Source: an uncultured Nioella sp. (GTDB taxonomy: Bacteria; Pseudomonadota; Alphaproteobacteria; Rhodobacterales; Rhodobacteraceae). Taken from it: DNA of 64,000 nt. The DNA lies in NCBI GenBank assembly GCA_947498125.1, contig CANMJH010000002.1:625001-689000 (forward strand). The letters are read 5' to 3'. A program made the translations under genes and the position numbers. Position 1 is the stretch's first letter, and the number at the start of each line of letters is the position of its first letter. Under the pieces are notes generated by a model. The model ran no database searches. It was given only the letters and a program-made list of their open reading frames with translations, and had not been told where the DNA came from. Shown here piece after piece: positions 44,144-53,671 of this stretch.

Positions 44144-47100
44144 GACAGTTACCGGCAGGGGCGCAAGGCGTCATCTCGTATTTCACGCGCCACCGGACGG
44201 CGGCGAACCTACTTTTGGTCATCCTAATCGTTTTGGGTTTGATCTGCTTTCCCCGCATGCGAGCGCAATTCTTTCCCGATGTTGTTGTTGATAACGTCTC
44301 GGTCAGCGTACGCTGGGATGGCGCGGGGGCTGAAGATGTGGACCTTGCAATCGTCTCGGTCCTAGAGCCGGCATTGCTGTCGGTTGAAGGGGTCACAGAT
44401 AGCAACGCAACCTCGCGTGAGGGCAGCGCGTCGATCCAGCTGGAGTTTGAACCGGGCTGGGACATGGCCCGCGCGGCAGACGATGTGCAGGTCGCTGTCG
44501 ATGCAGTAACGACCCTTCCGGACGAGTCTGATGATCCGGTTGTAAGGCGCGGCACCTGGCGGGATCGGGTAACCGATGTTGTTGTGACGGGGCCGGTGGG
44601 TGTTGAACAACTGGGGCGGTTTGCCGATGAATTTACCATTCGGCTTTTTGACCAAGGCGTCACTCGCACAACCATCCGGGGCGTTGCTGCACCTGAGATC
44701 ATAATCGAGGTGCCCTCGGTTGCGCTGATCCGCCACGATATTTCGATGGCTGAAATTGCCGCGGCAATTGCGGCCGAGGCCGAAAGCTCGCCCGCAGGCG
44801 ACGTGACCGGTGCAAATGCACGCGTACGAACCGGCGTGGCCAGACGATCGGCAGTCGATATCGCCGCGATTGTACTTAGGAATGGCGATGACGGCTCGAC
44901 CTTGTTGGTGGGCGATGTTGCCGATGTTCTTGAAGGCGGGATTGACCGAAATCGCGCTTACTATGTCGGCGAAAACCCGGCCATTTCGATCCGCGTGGAT
45001 CGGTCTGATCGAGGCGATGCGATTGCTATCCAAGAAAGCGTGGAAGCGGTCGCTGCCGAAATGCAGCTGACTCTGCCCGAAGGCGTCGAATTGCAACTCA
45101 TCCGGACACGAGCCGAGGCGATCACGGGCCGCCTCAATCTGCTGATGGATAACGGGTTGATGGGGTTGGCGCTGGTTGTCGGGCTGCTGTTCTTATTCCT
45201 AAATGCCCGCACTGCATTTTGGGTTGCGGCCGGTATTCCCGTGGCGATGCTTGCAGCATTGGCACTGATGTATGCGTTTGGCCTGACCATCAATATGATT
45301 TCGCTATTTGCGCTGATCATCACGCTTGGGATCGTAGTGGATGACGCCATTGTTGTGGGGGAGCATGCTGATTTCAGGGCAAGGCGATTGGGTGAAAGCC
45401 CGATAGAAGCGGCGGAAAATGCCGCGCGGCGTATGGCGGCCCCGGTGTTTTCGGCGACAATCACCACTGTTTTGGCCTTTGCCGGTCTTGTGGCAATCGG
45501 CGGCCGGTTCGGTGATCTGATCGTCGCAATTCCGTTCACTGTCATCATGGTTTTAACGGCCAGCTTGATTGAATGTTTTCTCATTCTGCCCAACCATATG
45601 TCCCATGCGCTAAGCCATGCAGGACGTCAGCATTGGTATGATTTGCCCAGCCGTGTCGTAAACCGCGGGTTTTCATGGGTGCGTGACGTGCTGTTTCGTC
45701 CCTTCATGCGGTTTATAATTTTGGCACGCTACCCGGTGGTGGCGGCGGTCATCGTCGTTTTGGCCAGCCAAGTCGCGCTGTTTATGCGCGGGGATGTGAC
45801 ATGGCGGTTCTTTAACGCGCCCGAGCAAAGCTCAGTTTCTGGAAACTTTGCCATGCTGGATGGGGCCGAGCGCGAAGACAGTCTTGAGATGATGCGCGAA
45901 ATGCAACGCGCAACCGAGGCCGTCGCAGCGCGCTACGAAGAAGAATATGGTGTAAGCCCACTTACCTATGTTCTTGCCGAGATCGGCGGAAACACCGGAC
46001 GCGGGCTTTCTGTGGCCGAAGATAAAGATGCCGATCAGTTGGGGTCGATCGCCATCGAGTTGATCGATGCAGACTTCCGGCCCTATAGCGCCTTCCAATT
46101 TGTCGGTGATTTGCAAGATGAGGTGCGCGATCACCCGCTGGCCGAGGTTGTCAGCTTCCGTGGCTTCCGCACCGGTCCGGGCGGGGATGCGCTTGATGTG
46201 CAGCTTTATGGAGCTGATGCCGAAGTGTTAAAGGCCGCTGCTATGGAAATTCAGGCACAGCTTAGCGCTTATCCCGAGGTGTCTGCGCTGGAAGACAGCC
46301 TTGCCTATGATCGGGAAGAACTGATTTTGGAGCTGACGCCGCAGGGACAAGCTCTCGGCTTTGATATCGGAACGCTTGGCAGCGTCTTGCGTGATCGGCT
46401 AAACGGGATCGAGGCCGCGACATTCCCGGTTGGGGTGCGTTCTGCCGAAATCAGGGTGGAATTGCCAGAAGACGAACTGACTGCCGATTTCCTTGACCGG
46501 ATGCTTTTGCGCGCAGAATCCGGTGAATATGTGCCGCTCGCAGATTTGGTTTCGGTCACATCCCGCATCGGGTTTTCCACCATTCAACGCGAAAACGGGC
46601 TGCGTCTGGTTTCTGTGACCGGGGACATCTCGGAAGATGACCCTGCGCGCGCTGAAGAAATTGTGGATGAATTGCGGGAAGTGATCTTGCCGCAAGTTGC
46701 CTCTGATTTTGGAGTGGGTTTCCGTTTGGCCGGTCTGGCAGAACAAGAAAGCGAGTTCCTCAGCGACGCATTGGTTGGTTTTGGGCTATGCCTGACCGGC
46801 ATTTATCTGGTACTTGCATGGATCTTTGCCAGTTGGACCCGACCCATGGTTGTCATGGCCATTATTCCGTTTGGTTTGATCGGAACGATTTACGGCCATC
46901 ATAGTTGGGGTGTTCCGTTATCGATGTTCACCGTTGTGGGCATGATTGGGATGACGGGGATTATCATCAACGATTCCATCGTTTTGGTCACGACCGTGGA
47001 CGAATATGCCGAAGACCGTGGACTATTTCCGGCAATTGTTGATGCTGTAGCAGACCGATTGCGCCCGGTATTGCTGACGACGCTGACCACGGTTCTTGGC

Positions 47101-47523
47101 CTTGCGCCTCTGCTCTTCGAGCGTTCGTCGCAAGCGCAATTCTTGAAGCCGACGGTGATCACGCTGGTTTATGGGTTGGGCGTTGGCTTTTTCATTGTTC
47201 TGTTGGTCGTGCCCGCCATTTTGGCGATGCAACAGGATTTCGGAAAAGTCATGGTGGCGCTTCGGCGTGCGATGCAGAGCATTCGACGGGCCCCTGGACT
47301 TTCTATTGGGTTAGGATTGGCGTTTTGCGGTATCGGCGCTCTGTTTGCGGCCACAGTTGGCGCAATGTTGGTTTTGGGCGCTCCGATGATTGCTTTGCCT
47401 CTAGACGGGTTAAGCGGTGCGTTGGCTGTGTTTGTCGGCGGATGCGCCGCTATCTGTATCGCAGTCTGGATTTTGGGCGCTGTCTATTTTTCGCTAAGCC
47501 GGAGTGGCCGAAAAACGGCGTAA
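44140..47523 (+). CDS. RND efflux pump, AcrB/AcrD/AcrF family
   Basis: The 1127-residue proton-driven pump has 12 membrane spans in two halves separated by large periplasmic loops. TM4-type segment MISLFALIITLGIVVDDAIV carries the paired Asp residues needed for proton transfer (IVVDDAIVVGE). The second half has the repeat IGMTGIIINDSIVLV. The C-terminus has an extra pair of hydrophobic segments (about 1050-1120), making it longer than AcrB (about 1050). Substrates are unknown. Its 3' end lies 3 bases from the convergent DsbD-N gene. Confidence 0.95.
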   Translation: MRQLPAGAQGVISYFTRHRTAANLLLVILIVLGLICFPRMRAQFFPDVVVDNVSVSVRWDGAGAEDVDLAIVSVLEPALLSVEGVTDSNATSREGSASIQLEFEPGWDMARAADDVQVAVDAVTTLPDESDDPVVRRGTWRDRVTDVVVTGPVGVEQLGRFADEFTIRLFDQGVTRTTIRGVAAPEIIIEVPSVALIRHDISMAEIAAAIAAEAESSPAGDVTGANARVRTGVARRSAVDIAAIVLRNGDDGSTLLVGDVADVLEGGIDRNRAYYVGENPAISIRVDRSDRGDAIAIQESVEAVAAEMQLTLPEGVELQLIRTRAEAITGRLNLLMDNGLMGLALVVGLLFLFLNARTAFWVAAGIPVAMLAALALMYAFGLTINMISLFALIITLGIVVDDAIVVGEHADFRARRLGESPIEAAENAARRMAAPVFSATITTVLAFAGLVAIGGRFGDLIVAIPFTVIMVLTASLIECFLILPNHMSHALSHAGRQHWYDLPSRVVNRGFSWVRDVLFRPFMRFIILARYPVVAAVIVVLASQVALFMRGDVTWRFFNAPEQSSVSGNFAMLDGAEREDSLEMMREMQRATEAVAARYEEEYGVSPLTYVLAEIGGNTGRGLSVAEDKDADQLGSIAIELIDADFRPYSAFQFVGDLQDEVRDHPLAEVVSFRGFRTGPGGDALDVQLYGADAEVLKAAAMEIQAQLSAYPEVSALEDSLAYDREELILELTPQGQALGFDIGTLGSVLRDRLNGIEAATFPVGVRSAEIRVELPEDELTADFLDRMLLRAESGEYVPLADLVSVTSRIGFSTIQRENGLRLVSVTGDISEDDPARAEEIVDELREVILPQVASDFGVGFRLAGLAEQESEFLSDALVGFGLCLTGIYLVLAWIFASWTRPMVVMAIIPFGLIGTIYGHHSWGVPLSMFTVVGMIGMTGIIINDSIVLVTTVDEYAEDRGLFPAIVDAVADRLRPVLLTTLTTVLGLAPLLFERSSQAQFLKPTVITLVYGLGVGFFIVLLVVPAILAMQQDFGKVMVALRRAMQSIRRAPGLSIGLGLAFCGIGALFAATVGAMLVLGAPMIALPLDGLSGALAVFVGGCAAICIAVWILGAVYFSLSRSGRKTA

Positions 47524-47526
47524 CGG

Positions 47527-48375
47527 TTAGCCACGACATCCCGTCAATTCAACGGCGCGGCCGGCAGCAAAAACTGTAAAACGCAGTGAAGATCTATCGA
47601 GCGCAAACGGGCCAGCGACTGGTGGGACAATATCGGCTGTAGCAACCAATGTGCCGCCGGACCGATGGGCCACTGGTTCAGAGATCCATATGCCAGGATC
47701 GGGCAACTCAATGACGACGGCCTCATTCTGACCCCGTCGGGGCAAGGGAATGCTGGCCTCTACGCGCAAGCCGTCGGCAATAGGGGTCAGACGGCAGTGG
47801 ATTTGTCCCGCGCCAGCCTCGGACGCTGTTGAGGGGCGGTCAGCTAACGCTGCTGCAATACGTGAATTTGGGCGACCGCCAACAGGTAGAAGGCCGGACA
47901 GGTCCAAGGAGACAGGGATGCAGATATCTTCGCAAATCCCGATCTCGAGTTCGCCAGTTAGGCGAACCTCTCCTGCCCCTTCTGAAAGGGTCATCCGTAA
48001 GGGTAAGACCACATCTGAGGAATACCCGATTGAGCGCATGCCATTGGCGTGAAACACCTCGGGCGTTGGCCAATGCATTGCCACGCTTTCCAATTCACCG
48101 CCGCGGGTCGAGAGTTGCAACCGGGGCGGAATGCCAGCATCGCCAGGGCTACGCCAATAGGTTTTCCAGCCGGCGGCCAACTGAATATGCAGGCCGGCCA
48201 TGTGCGTTCCATCCTCGCGGCGCCAACCTTCGATGAGCTCGACTGTAACAATATCCTCAACCGAAAGACCATTATATTGGGCGGTCGCCATTTGGGGGGG
48301 CACAAGCGCCGCAAATGCGGCCGTCACCCCAAAGGCGGCTTTTCGAAATCGGCGGGAAATTGCAGAGATATCCAT
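47527..48375 (-). CDS. Secreted DsbD N-domain-like thiol protein
   Basis: The 282-residue protein has a long signal peptide (about 1-33, ending PPQMATAQ). The body resembles the N-terminal periplasmic domain of thiol:disulfide interchange protein DsbD: GLHIQLAAGWKTYWRSPGDAG (about 62-82), then VRLTGELEIGICEDICIPVS, whose two Cys (CEDIC) match the redox pair of that domain. The DsbD membrane and thioredoxin domains are absent. A periplasmic electron acceptor working with a CcdA/DsbD-type protein is likely. It is convergent with the RND operon and divergent from algH. Confidence 0.85.
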   Translation of the reverse strand: MDISAISRRFRKAAFGVTAAFAALVPPQMATAQYNGLSVEDIVTVELIEGWRREDGTHMAGLHIQLAAGWKTYWRSPGDAGIPPRLQLSTRGGELESVAMHWPTPEVFHANGMRSIGYSSDVVLPLRMTLSEGAGEVRLTGELEIGICEDICIPVSLDLSGLLPVGGRPNSRIAAALADRPSTASEAGAGQIHCRLTPIADGLRVEASIPLPRRGQNEAVVIELPDPGIWISEPVAHRSGGTLVATADIVPPVAGPFALDRSSLRFTVFAAGRAVELTGCRG

Positions 48376-48503
48376 AATACGGGCCTATTTCTTCGCAGCC
48401 TCAAAGGAAAGTAACGTTTTGGCGAAGCCGTGGTGACGATCGCGCGGACTGTGACTTGCGCGACCCACCCATTGGCCGCATTGTTGGGGGGAAAGGTTGC
48501 TTC

Positions 48504-49061
48504 ATGATTGCCAATTTCACAGGTCAGCTGTTGATCGCTATGCCGCAAATGCGGGATCCCCGTTTTGTGAACGCCGTGGTGTTAATGTGTAGCCATAGTG
48601 ATGACGGGGCGATGGGGCTTATCATCAACAAACCCATCGAAGATCCGAGTTTTGATGAGCTGGCAGGCCAATTGGGGATCGAAACCCCCTGCACCCGCGC
48701 AATCCCGGTGCTTTTTGGCGGCCCGGTTGAACCCGGACGTGGCTTTGTTTTGCATAATGATAGCGGCACGGATGCGGAGGGGACGCTTGAGGTTCCGGGC
48801 GGGTATGCAATGACGGCGACACTTGATGCGGTGGAAGAGATTGCAGACGGGCGCGGGCCTGACCGTGCCGTGATGACATTGGGTTATGCTGGATGGTCAC
48901 CGGGGCAATTGGAAAGCGAAATTGCCGATAATGGCTGGCTGACTTGCGAGTCCGATCCCGATTTGGTGTTTGGCACAGATATGGATGGGAAATGGTCTGC
49001 GGCGCTGGCCAAATTGGGCGTTTCGCCGCTTACGCTGTCCCCCGATGCAGGCCGCGCGTGA
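48504..49061 (+). CDS. YqgE/AlgH-family protein (UPF0301)
   Basis: The 185-residue protein starts at ATG 48504 after GGAAAGG. Family blocks are LLIAMPQMRDPRFVNAVVLM, DDGAMGLIINKP, VLFGGPVEPGRGFVLH and LGYAGWSPGQLESEI. The biochemical role of AlgH proteins is unsettled; they affect gene expression or redox balance in some bacteria. The upstream in-frame part to 48456 is not conserved-looking. The gene is followed by repeat copy B. Confidence 0.93.
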   Translation: MIANFTGQLLIAMPQMRDPRFVNAVVLMCSHSDDGAMGLIINKPIEDPSFDELAGQLGIETPCTRAIPVLFGGPVEPGRGFVLHNDSGTDAEGTLEVPGGYAMTATLDAVEEIADGRGPDRAVMTLGYAGWSPGQLESEIADNGWLTCESDPDLVFGTDMDGKWSAALAKLGVSPLTLSPDAGRA

Positions 49062-49154
49062 TGCAAAGGCCCGAACGGGCCTTTGGCTGAGGGGGGGAGG
49101 CTCACGCTCATGGCCCCAAAGGGGCCCTTCGCCTGAGCCTGTTGCCACGGACAA
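49060..49154 (-). repeat. Dispersed intergenic repeat, copy B
   Basis: Read on the minus strand it begins CTTGTCCGTGGCAACAGGC (49154 down to 49136), identical over 19 bases to copy A at 29306-29324. It continues with a GGGCCCCTTTGGGGCC hairpin, a C-run and finally the hairpin AAAGGCCCGTTCGGGCCTTT near 49066-49085. The order of parts is the same as in copy A. It separates the convergent algH and sua5 genes. Short ORFs here beginning MSVATGSGEG are translations of the repeat and not genes. Confidence 0.7.
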
Positions 49155-49172
49155 GCTGATCGTTTTGGTGGT

Positions 49173-50138
49173 TTAGTCCGCGCGCGGCGCTGCGGCGCGG
49201 TTAAGGCGATCATTTATGGCGCGGCCAAGACCCCGGTTTGGAACTTCTGCAACATGGATCTCGGTTGCGCCACGCTCATTTGCGAGGGCATCAGCGCGGT
49301 GAAGGATGGAAAAGAGATTGGCCGCCGCTTCGACAAGATCGCCAGAGGTGGAGAGGGTCAGATCGCTGGCCATGCCCGGACCGTATCCAATCCGTATCGC
49401 ACGATCATCCAACAAATTAGAGTCCATGTGCAGCTGCGCCACCGGCGCATAATGGCTGCTTAACTGGCCCGGGGCCTGAACTTTTCCGGGCGTCGTATCC
49501 GTTAAAAGCGGGCCAGTTATGGGCTCAATCGTTTCTCGAGCCAGCCCCCCTTCGCGCAAGAGCCGTGGTGGCGGTCCGGCCGCAAGAATGGTGGATTCGA
49601 GGCCGACATCGCACGTGCCCCCATCAAGTATGCCCGCCAGCTTGCCCTTTAGCCCGGCCATAACATGGGACGGGCTGGTCGGGCTGATCCGCCCCGAAGG
49701 GTTGGCCGATGGTGCTGCTAGGGGGAAGGGAAGCGCGGATAAAAGCGCTCGGGCAATGGGATGGGCAGGGATTCGGATTGCCACAGTGTTGAGCCCCGCA
49801 GTGACAAGCTGTGACAGCCCATGGCCGGGTCGCAGGGGCAAAACAAGGGTAAGGGGACCGGGCCAGAACGCTTTGGCCAATGCCTCGGCTTCCTTAGTCA
49901 GGACGGCAATTTGGCGGGCCGCGTCCAATGACGGCAAATGGATGATCAACGGGTTAAAGCGTGGCCGGCCTTTCGCGTCAAAAATACGGGCGCAGGCCAC
50001 GTCATTTGTCGCATCACCGGCCAGCCCGTAGACCGTCTCGGTTGGCATGGCGATAATATGTCCATCCGCAAGCAGGCCAGCGGCCTGCGCTATCCCTGCG
50101 GCGTCCGGCGCCAAAAGCTCTGTTTGATATTGTGACAT
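49173..50138 (-). CDS. Threonylcarbamoyl-AMP synthase, Sua5/YrdC type
   Basis: The 321-residue protein makes threonylcarbamoyl-AMP for the t6A37 modification of tRNA. The YrdC domain (about 10-200) shows IIAMPTETVYGLAGDATN, the KxR loop KGRPRFNPLIIHL, and PLAAPSANPSGRISPTS. A linker then leads to the Sua5 C-terminal domain (about 215-320), whose opening is LSSHYAPVAQL. The presence of that domain makes it Sua5 rather than short TsaC. It is convergent with algH across repeat B and divergent from the acyl-CoA dehydrogenase gene. Confidence 0.95.
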   Translation of the reverse strand: MSQYQTELLAPDAAGIAQAAGLLADGHIIAMPTETVYGLAGDATNDVACARIFDAKGRPRFNPLIIHLPSLDAARQIAVLTKEAEALAKAFWPGPLTLVLPLRPGHGLSQLVTAGLNTVAIRIPAHPIARALLSALPFPLAAPSANPSGRISPTSPSHVMAGLKGKLAGILDGGTCDVGLESTILAAGPPPRLLREGGLARETIEPITGPLLTDTTPGKVQAPGQLSSHYAPVAQLHMDSNLLDDRAIRIGYGPGMASDLTLSTSGDLVEAAANLFSILHRADALANERGATEIHVAEVPNRGLGRAINDRLNRAAAPRAD

Positions 50139-50238
50139 GGGCGACGTGACGTTTCGGTTGATAGCTCTTGGCCTAGATCAATATTGCGCAGAAAAAGGCC
50201 ATACCGTGTGAAAGCCGCGCTGCCAAGGAGGAGACGCC

Positions 50239-51942
50239 ATGCCCTATACCGCCCCGGTCCCCGAGTTTACTTTTCTCTTTGATCACGTCGTGGGACTGGC
50301 AGAGGTCGCCGGCACTGACAGGTTTGAAGAGGCCAGCCCCGATATGGTCAGTGCCATTTTGACGGAAGCAGGCCGGATCAGCGAAGAGGTTTTGGCGCCG
50401 CTTAACCGGGTAGGGGATGAAACCGGTGCGGTGCTCGAGAATGGAACGGTGCGGACCAGCCCCGGATTTGCTGAAGGTTATACAGCGATCGCCGAAGGCG
50501 GCTATGTCGGTATTTCGGCAGACCCTGAATATGGGGGATTGGGACTGCCCTTGGCCGTGACGACTGCGGTGAATGAGATGATTGGCTCGGCCTGCCTTTC
50601 TCTGCAACTCAACCCACTGATGTCTCAAGGTCAGATCGAAGCGCTGGAGCATCACGGATCGGATGCGTTGAAAGCGCTGTATCTTCCGAAATTGATTTCC
50701 GGGGAATGGTGCGGGACGATGAACCTGACCGAACCGCAAGCCGGGTCAGATGTTGGGGCGTTGCGTGCAAAGGCCGAGGATAACGGCGACGGCACCTATG
50801 CAATTACCGGGCAAAAAATCTACATCAGCTGGGGCGACAATGATTTTTCGGAAAATGTCTGCCATCTTGTGCTGGCGCGGTTGCCGGATGGGGCACCGGG
50901 AACCAAGGGCATCAGTCTGTTCATGGTGCCGAAATTCATTCCCAACGCAGATGGAACGCCTAGTGCGCGCAATAGCCTTAATGTGGTTAGCTTAGAGCAT
51001 AAGATGGGCCTGCATGGCTCGCCCACGGCAGTCATGCAATATGACGGCGCGACAGGGTGGATGGTTGGAAAGCCTCATGGTGGCATGGCGGCGATGTTCA
51101 CAATGATGAACAATGCACGGCTCGGCGTTGGTGTGCAGGGCATCAGCGCAGCAGAGGGCGCGTATCAACACGCACTCGCCTATGCGGCAGAGCGCAAGCA
51201 AGGCCGTAGCCCGGTTGAAGGCGGGACCGGTGCGATCATCGACCACGCCGATGTGCGGCGGATGCTTATGCAGATGAAGGCCGAGATTTTTGCCGCCCGC
51301 GCGATAGCTCTGGATACCGCTGTATCGACCGATATGGCGACGGCGACGGGCGAGGCGAAATACGCGGCGCGGGCAGCGCTGCTGACGCCGATCACCAAGG
51401 CCTATGGAACTGAGACGGGCATCAATGTTTCGCAGCTTGGCATTCAGGTGCATGGCGGAATGGGATTTATCGAAGAAACCGGCGCGGCGCAGTATTTGCG
51501 CGACGTCCGTGTCACCGCGATTTACGAGGGCACAAACGGCATTCAGGCGATGGATCTTGTTGGCCGCAAAATGCTGGATGGCGGGGCCGCGATGTTTGCT
51601 TTGCTGGACCAGATGGACGCCGTTGCAGCGGCGGCTGGCGATATGGGGAGTGCGCTCAAAAGCGGGGCAGATGCGCTGCGCGACGCCACCAAAAAACTGG
51701 TAACGCTCGAGTTGAATGACAGGTTCGCCGGGGCCGTGCCGTATCTTTTGGGCGCCGCGCGGGTACTGGGCGCATTTTACCATGTCAAAGCGGCAATGGC
51801 CGAAGGGCAAGATGGCCCACGCACAAAACTGGCCCGCTATTTCCTCGCGCATCTTTTTCCTCAAGCGGATGCGCTTTTGTCCGCCGCTGTGTTAGGGGCG
51901 GATGATTTTTACGCCCTTACCCCGGAAGAACTTGCCTCGTGA
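50239..51942 (+). CDS. Acyl-CoA dehydrogenase, DmdC-like
   Basis: The 567-residue flavoprotein belongs to the long acyl-CoA dehydrogenase subfamily with an extra C-terminal domain. NLTEPQAGSDVGALRAKA (FAD/substrate region), ISWGDNDFSENVCHLVLAR and QVHGGMGFIEETGAAQYLRD (catalytic region around EGTNGIQAMDLVGRK) are present. As far as I recall, this resembles DmdC, the 3-methylmercaptopropionyl-CoA dehydrogenase of DMSP demethylation in Ruegeria, but general fatty acyl-CoA dehydrogenases of the same subfamily are similar, and dmdB and dmdD are not adjacent. A strong AAGGAGGAG site precedes ATG 50239. Its TGA overlaps the next GTG. Confidence 0.85.
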   Translation: MPYTAPVPEFTFLFDHVVGLAEVAGTDRFEEASPDMVSAILTEAGRISEEVLAPLNRVGDETGAVLENGTVRTSPGFAEGYTAIAEGGYVGISADPEYGGLGLPLAVTTAVNEMIGSACLSLQLNPLMSQGQIEALEHHGSDALKALYLPKLISGEWCGTMNLTEPQAGSDVGALRAKAEDNGDGTYAITGQKIYISWGDNDFSENVCHLVLARLPDGAPGTKGISLFMVPKFIPNADGTPSARNSLNVVSLEHKMGLHGSPTAVMQYDGATGWMVGKPHGGMAAMFTMMNNARLGVGVQGISAAEGAYQHALAYAAERKQGRSPVEGGTGAIIDHADVRRMLMQMKAEIFAARAIALDTAVSTDMATATGEAKYAARAALLTPITKAYGTETGINVSQLGIQVHGGMGFIEETGAAQYLRDVRVTAIYEGTNGIQAMDLVGRKMLDGGAAMFALLDQMDAVAAAAGDMGSALKSGADALRDATKKLVTLELNDRFAGAVPYLLGAARVLGAFYHVKAAMAEGQDGPRTKLARYFLAHLFPQADALLSAAVLGADDFYALTPEELAS

Positions 51943-52964
51943 TTAAATACCCGTTTGAAACGCTCCCGCGCAGCGGCGAGGCTGTTGAGGTCGCCGAGGG
52001 CATTTTGTGGATGCGCTTGCCACTGCCGATGGCACTGGACCATGTGAATGTCTACGCGATCCGTGATGGCGCGGGGTGGTGCCTGATCGATACCGGTTTT
52101 GACACCAAAACGGCGCGGAGAATTTGGCAGGGCTTGCTTGATGGGCCGTTGCAGAGCCTGCCGGTGACGAAGGTCCTGATCACTCACCACCATCCCGATC
52201 ATGTTGGGCTTGCAGGGTGGTTTATGTCTCAGGGCGCCGAGCTTTTGATGACCCGTACCGCATGGCTTATGGCGCGAATGCTGGTGCTGGATGAACAGAG
52301 CCGCCCCACACCTGAGACCGTCGATTTTTGGCGCGGTGCTGGGATGGACGCTCAAATTCTTGAAAAACGAATGGCCGAGCGCCCCTTTAATTTTGCCGAT
52401 GTCGTTTCGCCACTGCCTCTTGGCTACACCCGCATTCGCGGGGGTGACGTGCTCACGATTGGCGGGCGCGACTGGGATGTCCGTATTGGGCATGGCCATG
52501 CGCCTGAACATGCGACGCTTTGGTGCCGCGATGCGCCTTTGGTGATAGGCGGCGATCAGCTATTGCCGTCGATTTCACCCAATCTGGGCGTTTACGCGAC
52601 CGAACCTTTGGCCGATCCGGTCACCGACTGGATTGAATCCTGCGGCCATCTGGCCCGCTACGCCCACGCTGACCAATTGGTGCTGCCCGGCCATAAGCTG
52701 CCGTTTACCGGCTTGCCGGATCGCATTGTCCAACTCATCGATAATCACCATGGGGCCCTGTCACGTCTGCGTGAGCATCTGAGGACACCCCGAATTGCGT
52801 CAGATTGCTTCCTGCCTCTTTTTAAACGGCAAATTTCAGACGGCACCTATGGGCTGGCTTTGGTGGAGGCGATGGCTCATCTCAATCATTTGCTTGCCCT
52901 TGGCGAGGTCACACGCGACAAACAAGAAGATGGGGCCTGGCTTTGGAGCCTGCGGGAGAGGTAA
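51939..52964 (+). CDS. Metallo-beta-lactamase-fold hydrolase
   Basis: The 341-residue protein starts with GTG 51939 overlapping the dehydrogenase stop. The metal motif ITHHHPDHVGLAGWF (HxHxDH) is intact, and further His residues follow in GHGHAPEHATLW and LPGHKLPF. A C-terminal helical domain (about 260-335) is typical of MBL proteins acting on thioesters or other bulky substrates. Coupling to an acyl-CoA dehydrogenase suggests a thioesterase-like or lactonase role, which is not proven. It overlaps the next gene by one base (TAATG). Confidence 0.9.
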   Translation: MIKYPFETLPRSGEAVEVAEGILWMRLPLPMALDHVNVYAIRDGAGWCLIDTGFDTKTARRIWQGLLDGPLQSLPVTKVLITHHHPDHVGLAGWFMSQGAELLMTRTAWLMARMLVLDEQSRPTPETVDFWRGAGMDAQILEKRMAERPFNFADVVSPLPLGYTRIRGGDVLTIGGRDWDVRIGHGHAPEHATLWCRDAPLVIGGDQLLPSISPNLGVYATEPLADPVTDWIESCGHLARYAHADQLVLPGHKLPFTGLPDRIVQLIDNHHGALSRLREHLRTPRIASDCFLPLFKRQISDGTYGLALVEAMAHLNHLLALGEVTRDKQEDGAWLWSLRER

Positions 52965-53440
52965 TGATGGAAGACGATATTAGAACATCCGCCGAGGCGA
53001 TGGAGGCCGTGGCCATTCCTGATGCCCATGTGGTGCATTGCGACCCCGGCACACCGCCGACACCCGAACAGCAACCCTTGCCGCACAGCGTTTCAAAAAA
53101 GCCGATCGAAGATAAATCCCCCGCCGAATGGGCCTATGAGCGCATCATACTGTATATCCAGAATTTTGAGAAAACTTTGGACGCCGAGCACGAAGTTGCA
53201 ATGGGGTTTACCGGGTCGGATGCTGGCGTGATGCGGATCGAAGGAATGGGGTTCTTTGGACCAGATATCCTGACGTTTTATGGCTCGGACATGGCGGGAA
53301 CGAAAAGCCAATTGATCCAGCATGTCAGCCAACTAAATGTCACGCTTAGAGCGCTGCCCAAGCAGATGCCTGATCAGCCTGCCAACCGCATTGGGTTTCG
53401 TTTGGCGGCTGATTTGGATGCAGAAGATGACGGGGCCTGA
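52964..53440 (+). CDS. DUF6173-like protein, unknown function
   Basis: The 158-residue protein starts at ATG 52964, which shares a base with the MBL stop; GAGAGG is upstream. The first 45 residues are acidic and Pro-rich. The conserved-looking core is SPAEWAYERIILYIQNFEKT, then HEVAMGFTGSDAGVMRIEGM and FFGPDILTFYGSD. I recall this as a Rhodobacteraceae family of unknown function (DUF6173). No membrane span or catalytic motif is seen. Confidence 0.8.
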   Translation: MMEDDIRTSAEAMEAVAIPDAHVVHCDPGTPPTPEQQPLPHSVSKKPIEDKSPAEWAYERIILYIQNFEKTLDAEHEVAMGFTGSDAGVMRIEGMGFFGPDILTFYGSDMAGTKSQLIQHVSQLNVTLRALPKQMPDQPANRIGFRLAADLDAEDDGA

Positions 53441-53530
53441 CCTGCGGCGCTTTGATCCGCGTGACAGCACCGCAGGAATCGGCTAATTCATAGCCAAACA
53501 CTTTATGAACGCGAAAGACGGAACTTAGAC

Positions 53531-53671
53531 ATGGCTGATACCGATCACAAACATGGCGAAATGGAAATCACCGATCAGGAAAACACCTATAACGGGTTCA
53601 TTAAATTTCTGGTCAACGGAACGATCGCATGCCTTGTGGTTGTGATCGTTCTGGCGTTGTTCTTCCGCTGA
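53531..53671 (+). CDS. aa3-type cytochrome c oxidase subunit IV (46 residues)
   Basis: This tiny gene translates to MADTDHKHGEMEIT, then ENTYNGFIKF, then one membrane span (GTIACLVVVIVLALFF). It matches the bacterial aa3-type cytochrome oxidase subunit IV family of Paracoccus/Rhodobacter in length and pattern (His-Gly-Glu-Met N-terminus, Gly-Phe-Ile-x-Phe, one helix). It is an accessory helix of the respiratory oxidase. The main oxidase genes are not in the window. Its TGA overlaps the ATG of the lipoprotein gene by one base. Confidence 0.88.
   Translation: MADTDHKHGEMEITDQENTYNGFIKFLVNGTIACLVVVIVLALFFR

Noticed and set aside
48884-49213. ORFs beginning MSVATGSGEG and similar, and the matching ORF at 29307-29960
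   Set aside because: These translate the dispersed repeat and its surroundings; their likeness reflects the DNA repeat and not a protein family.
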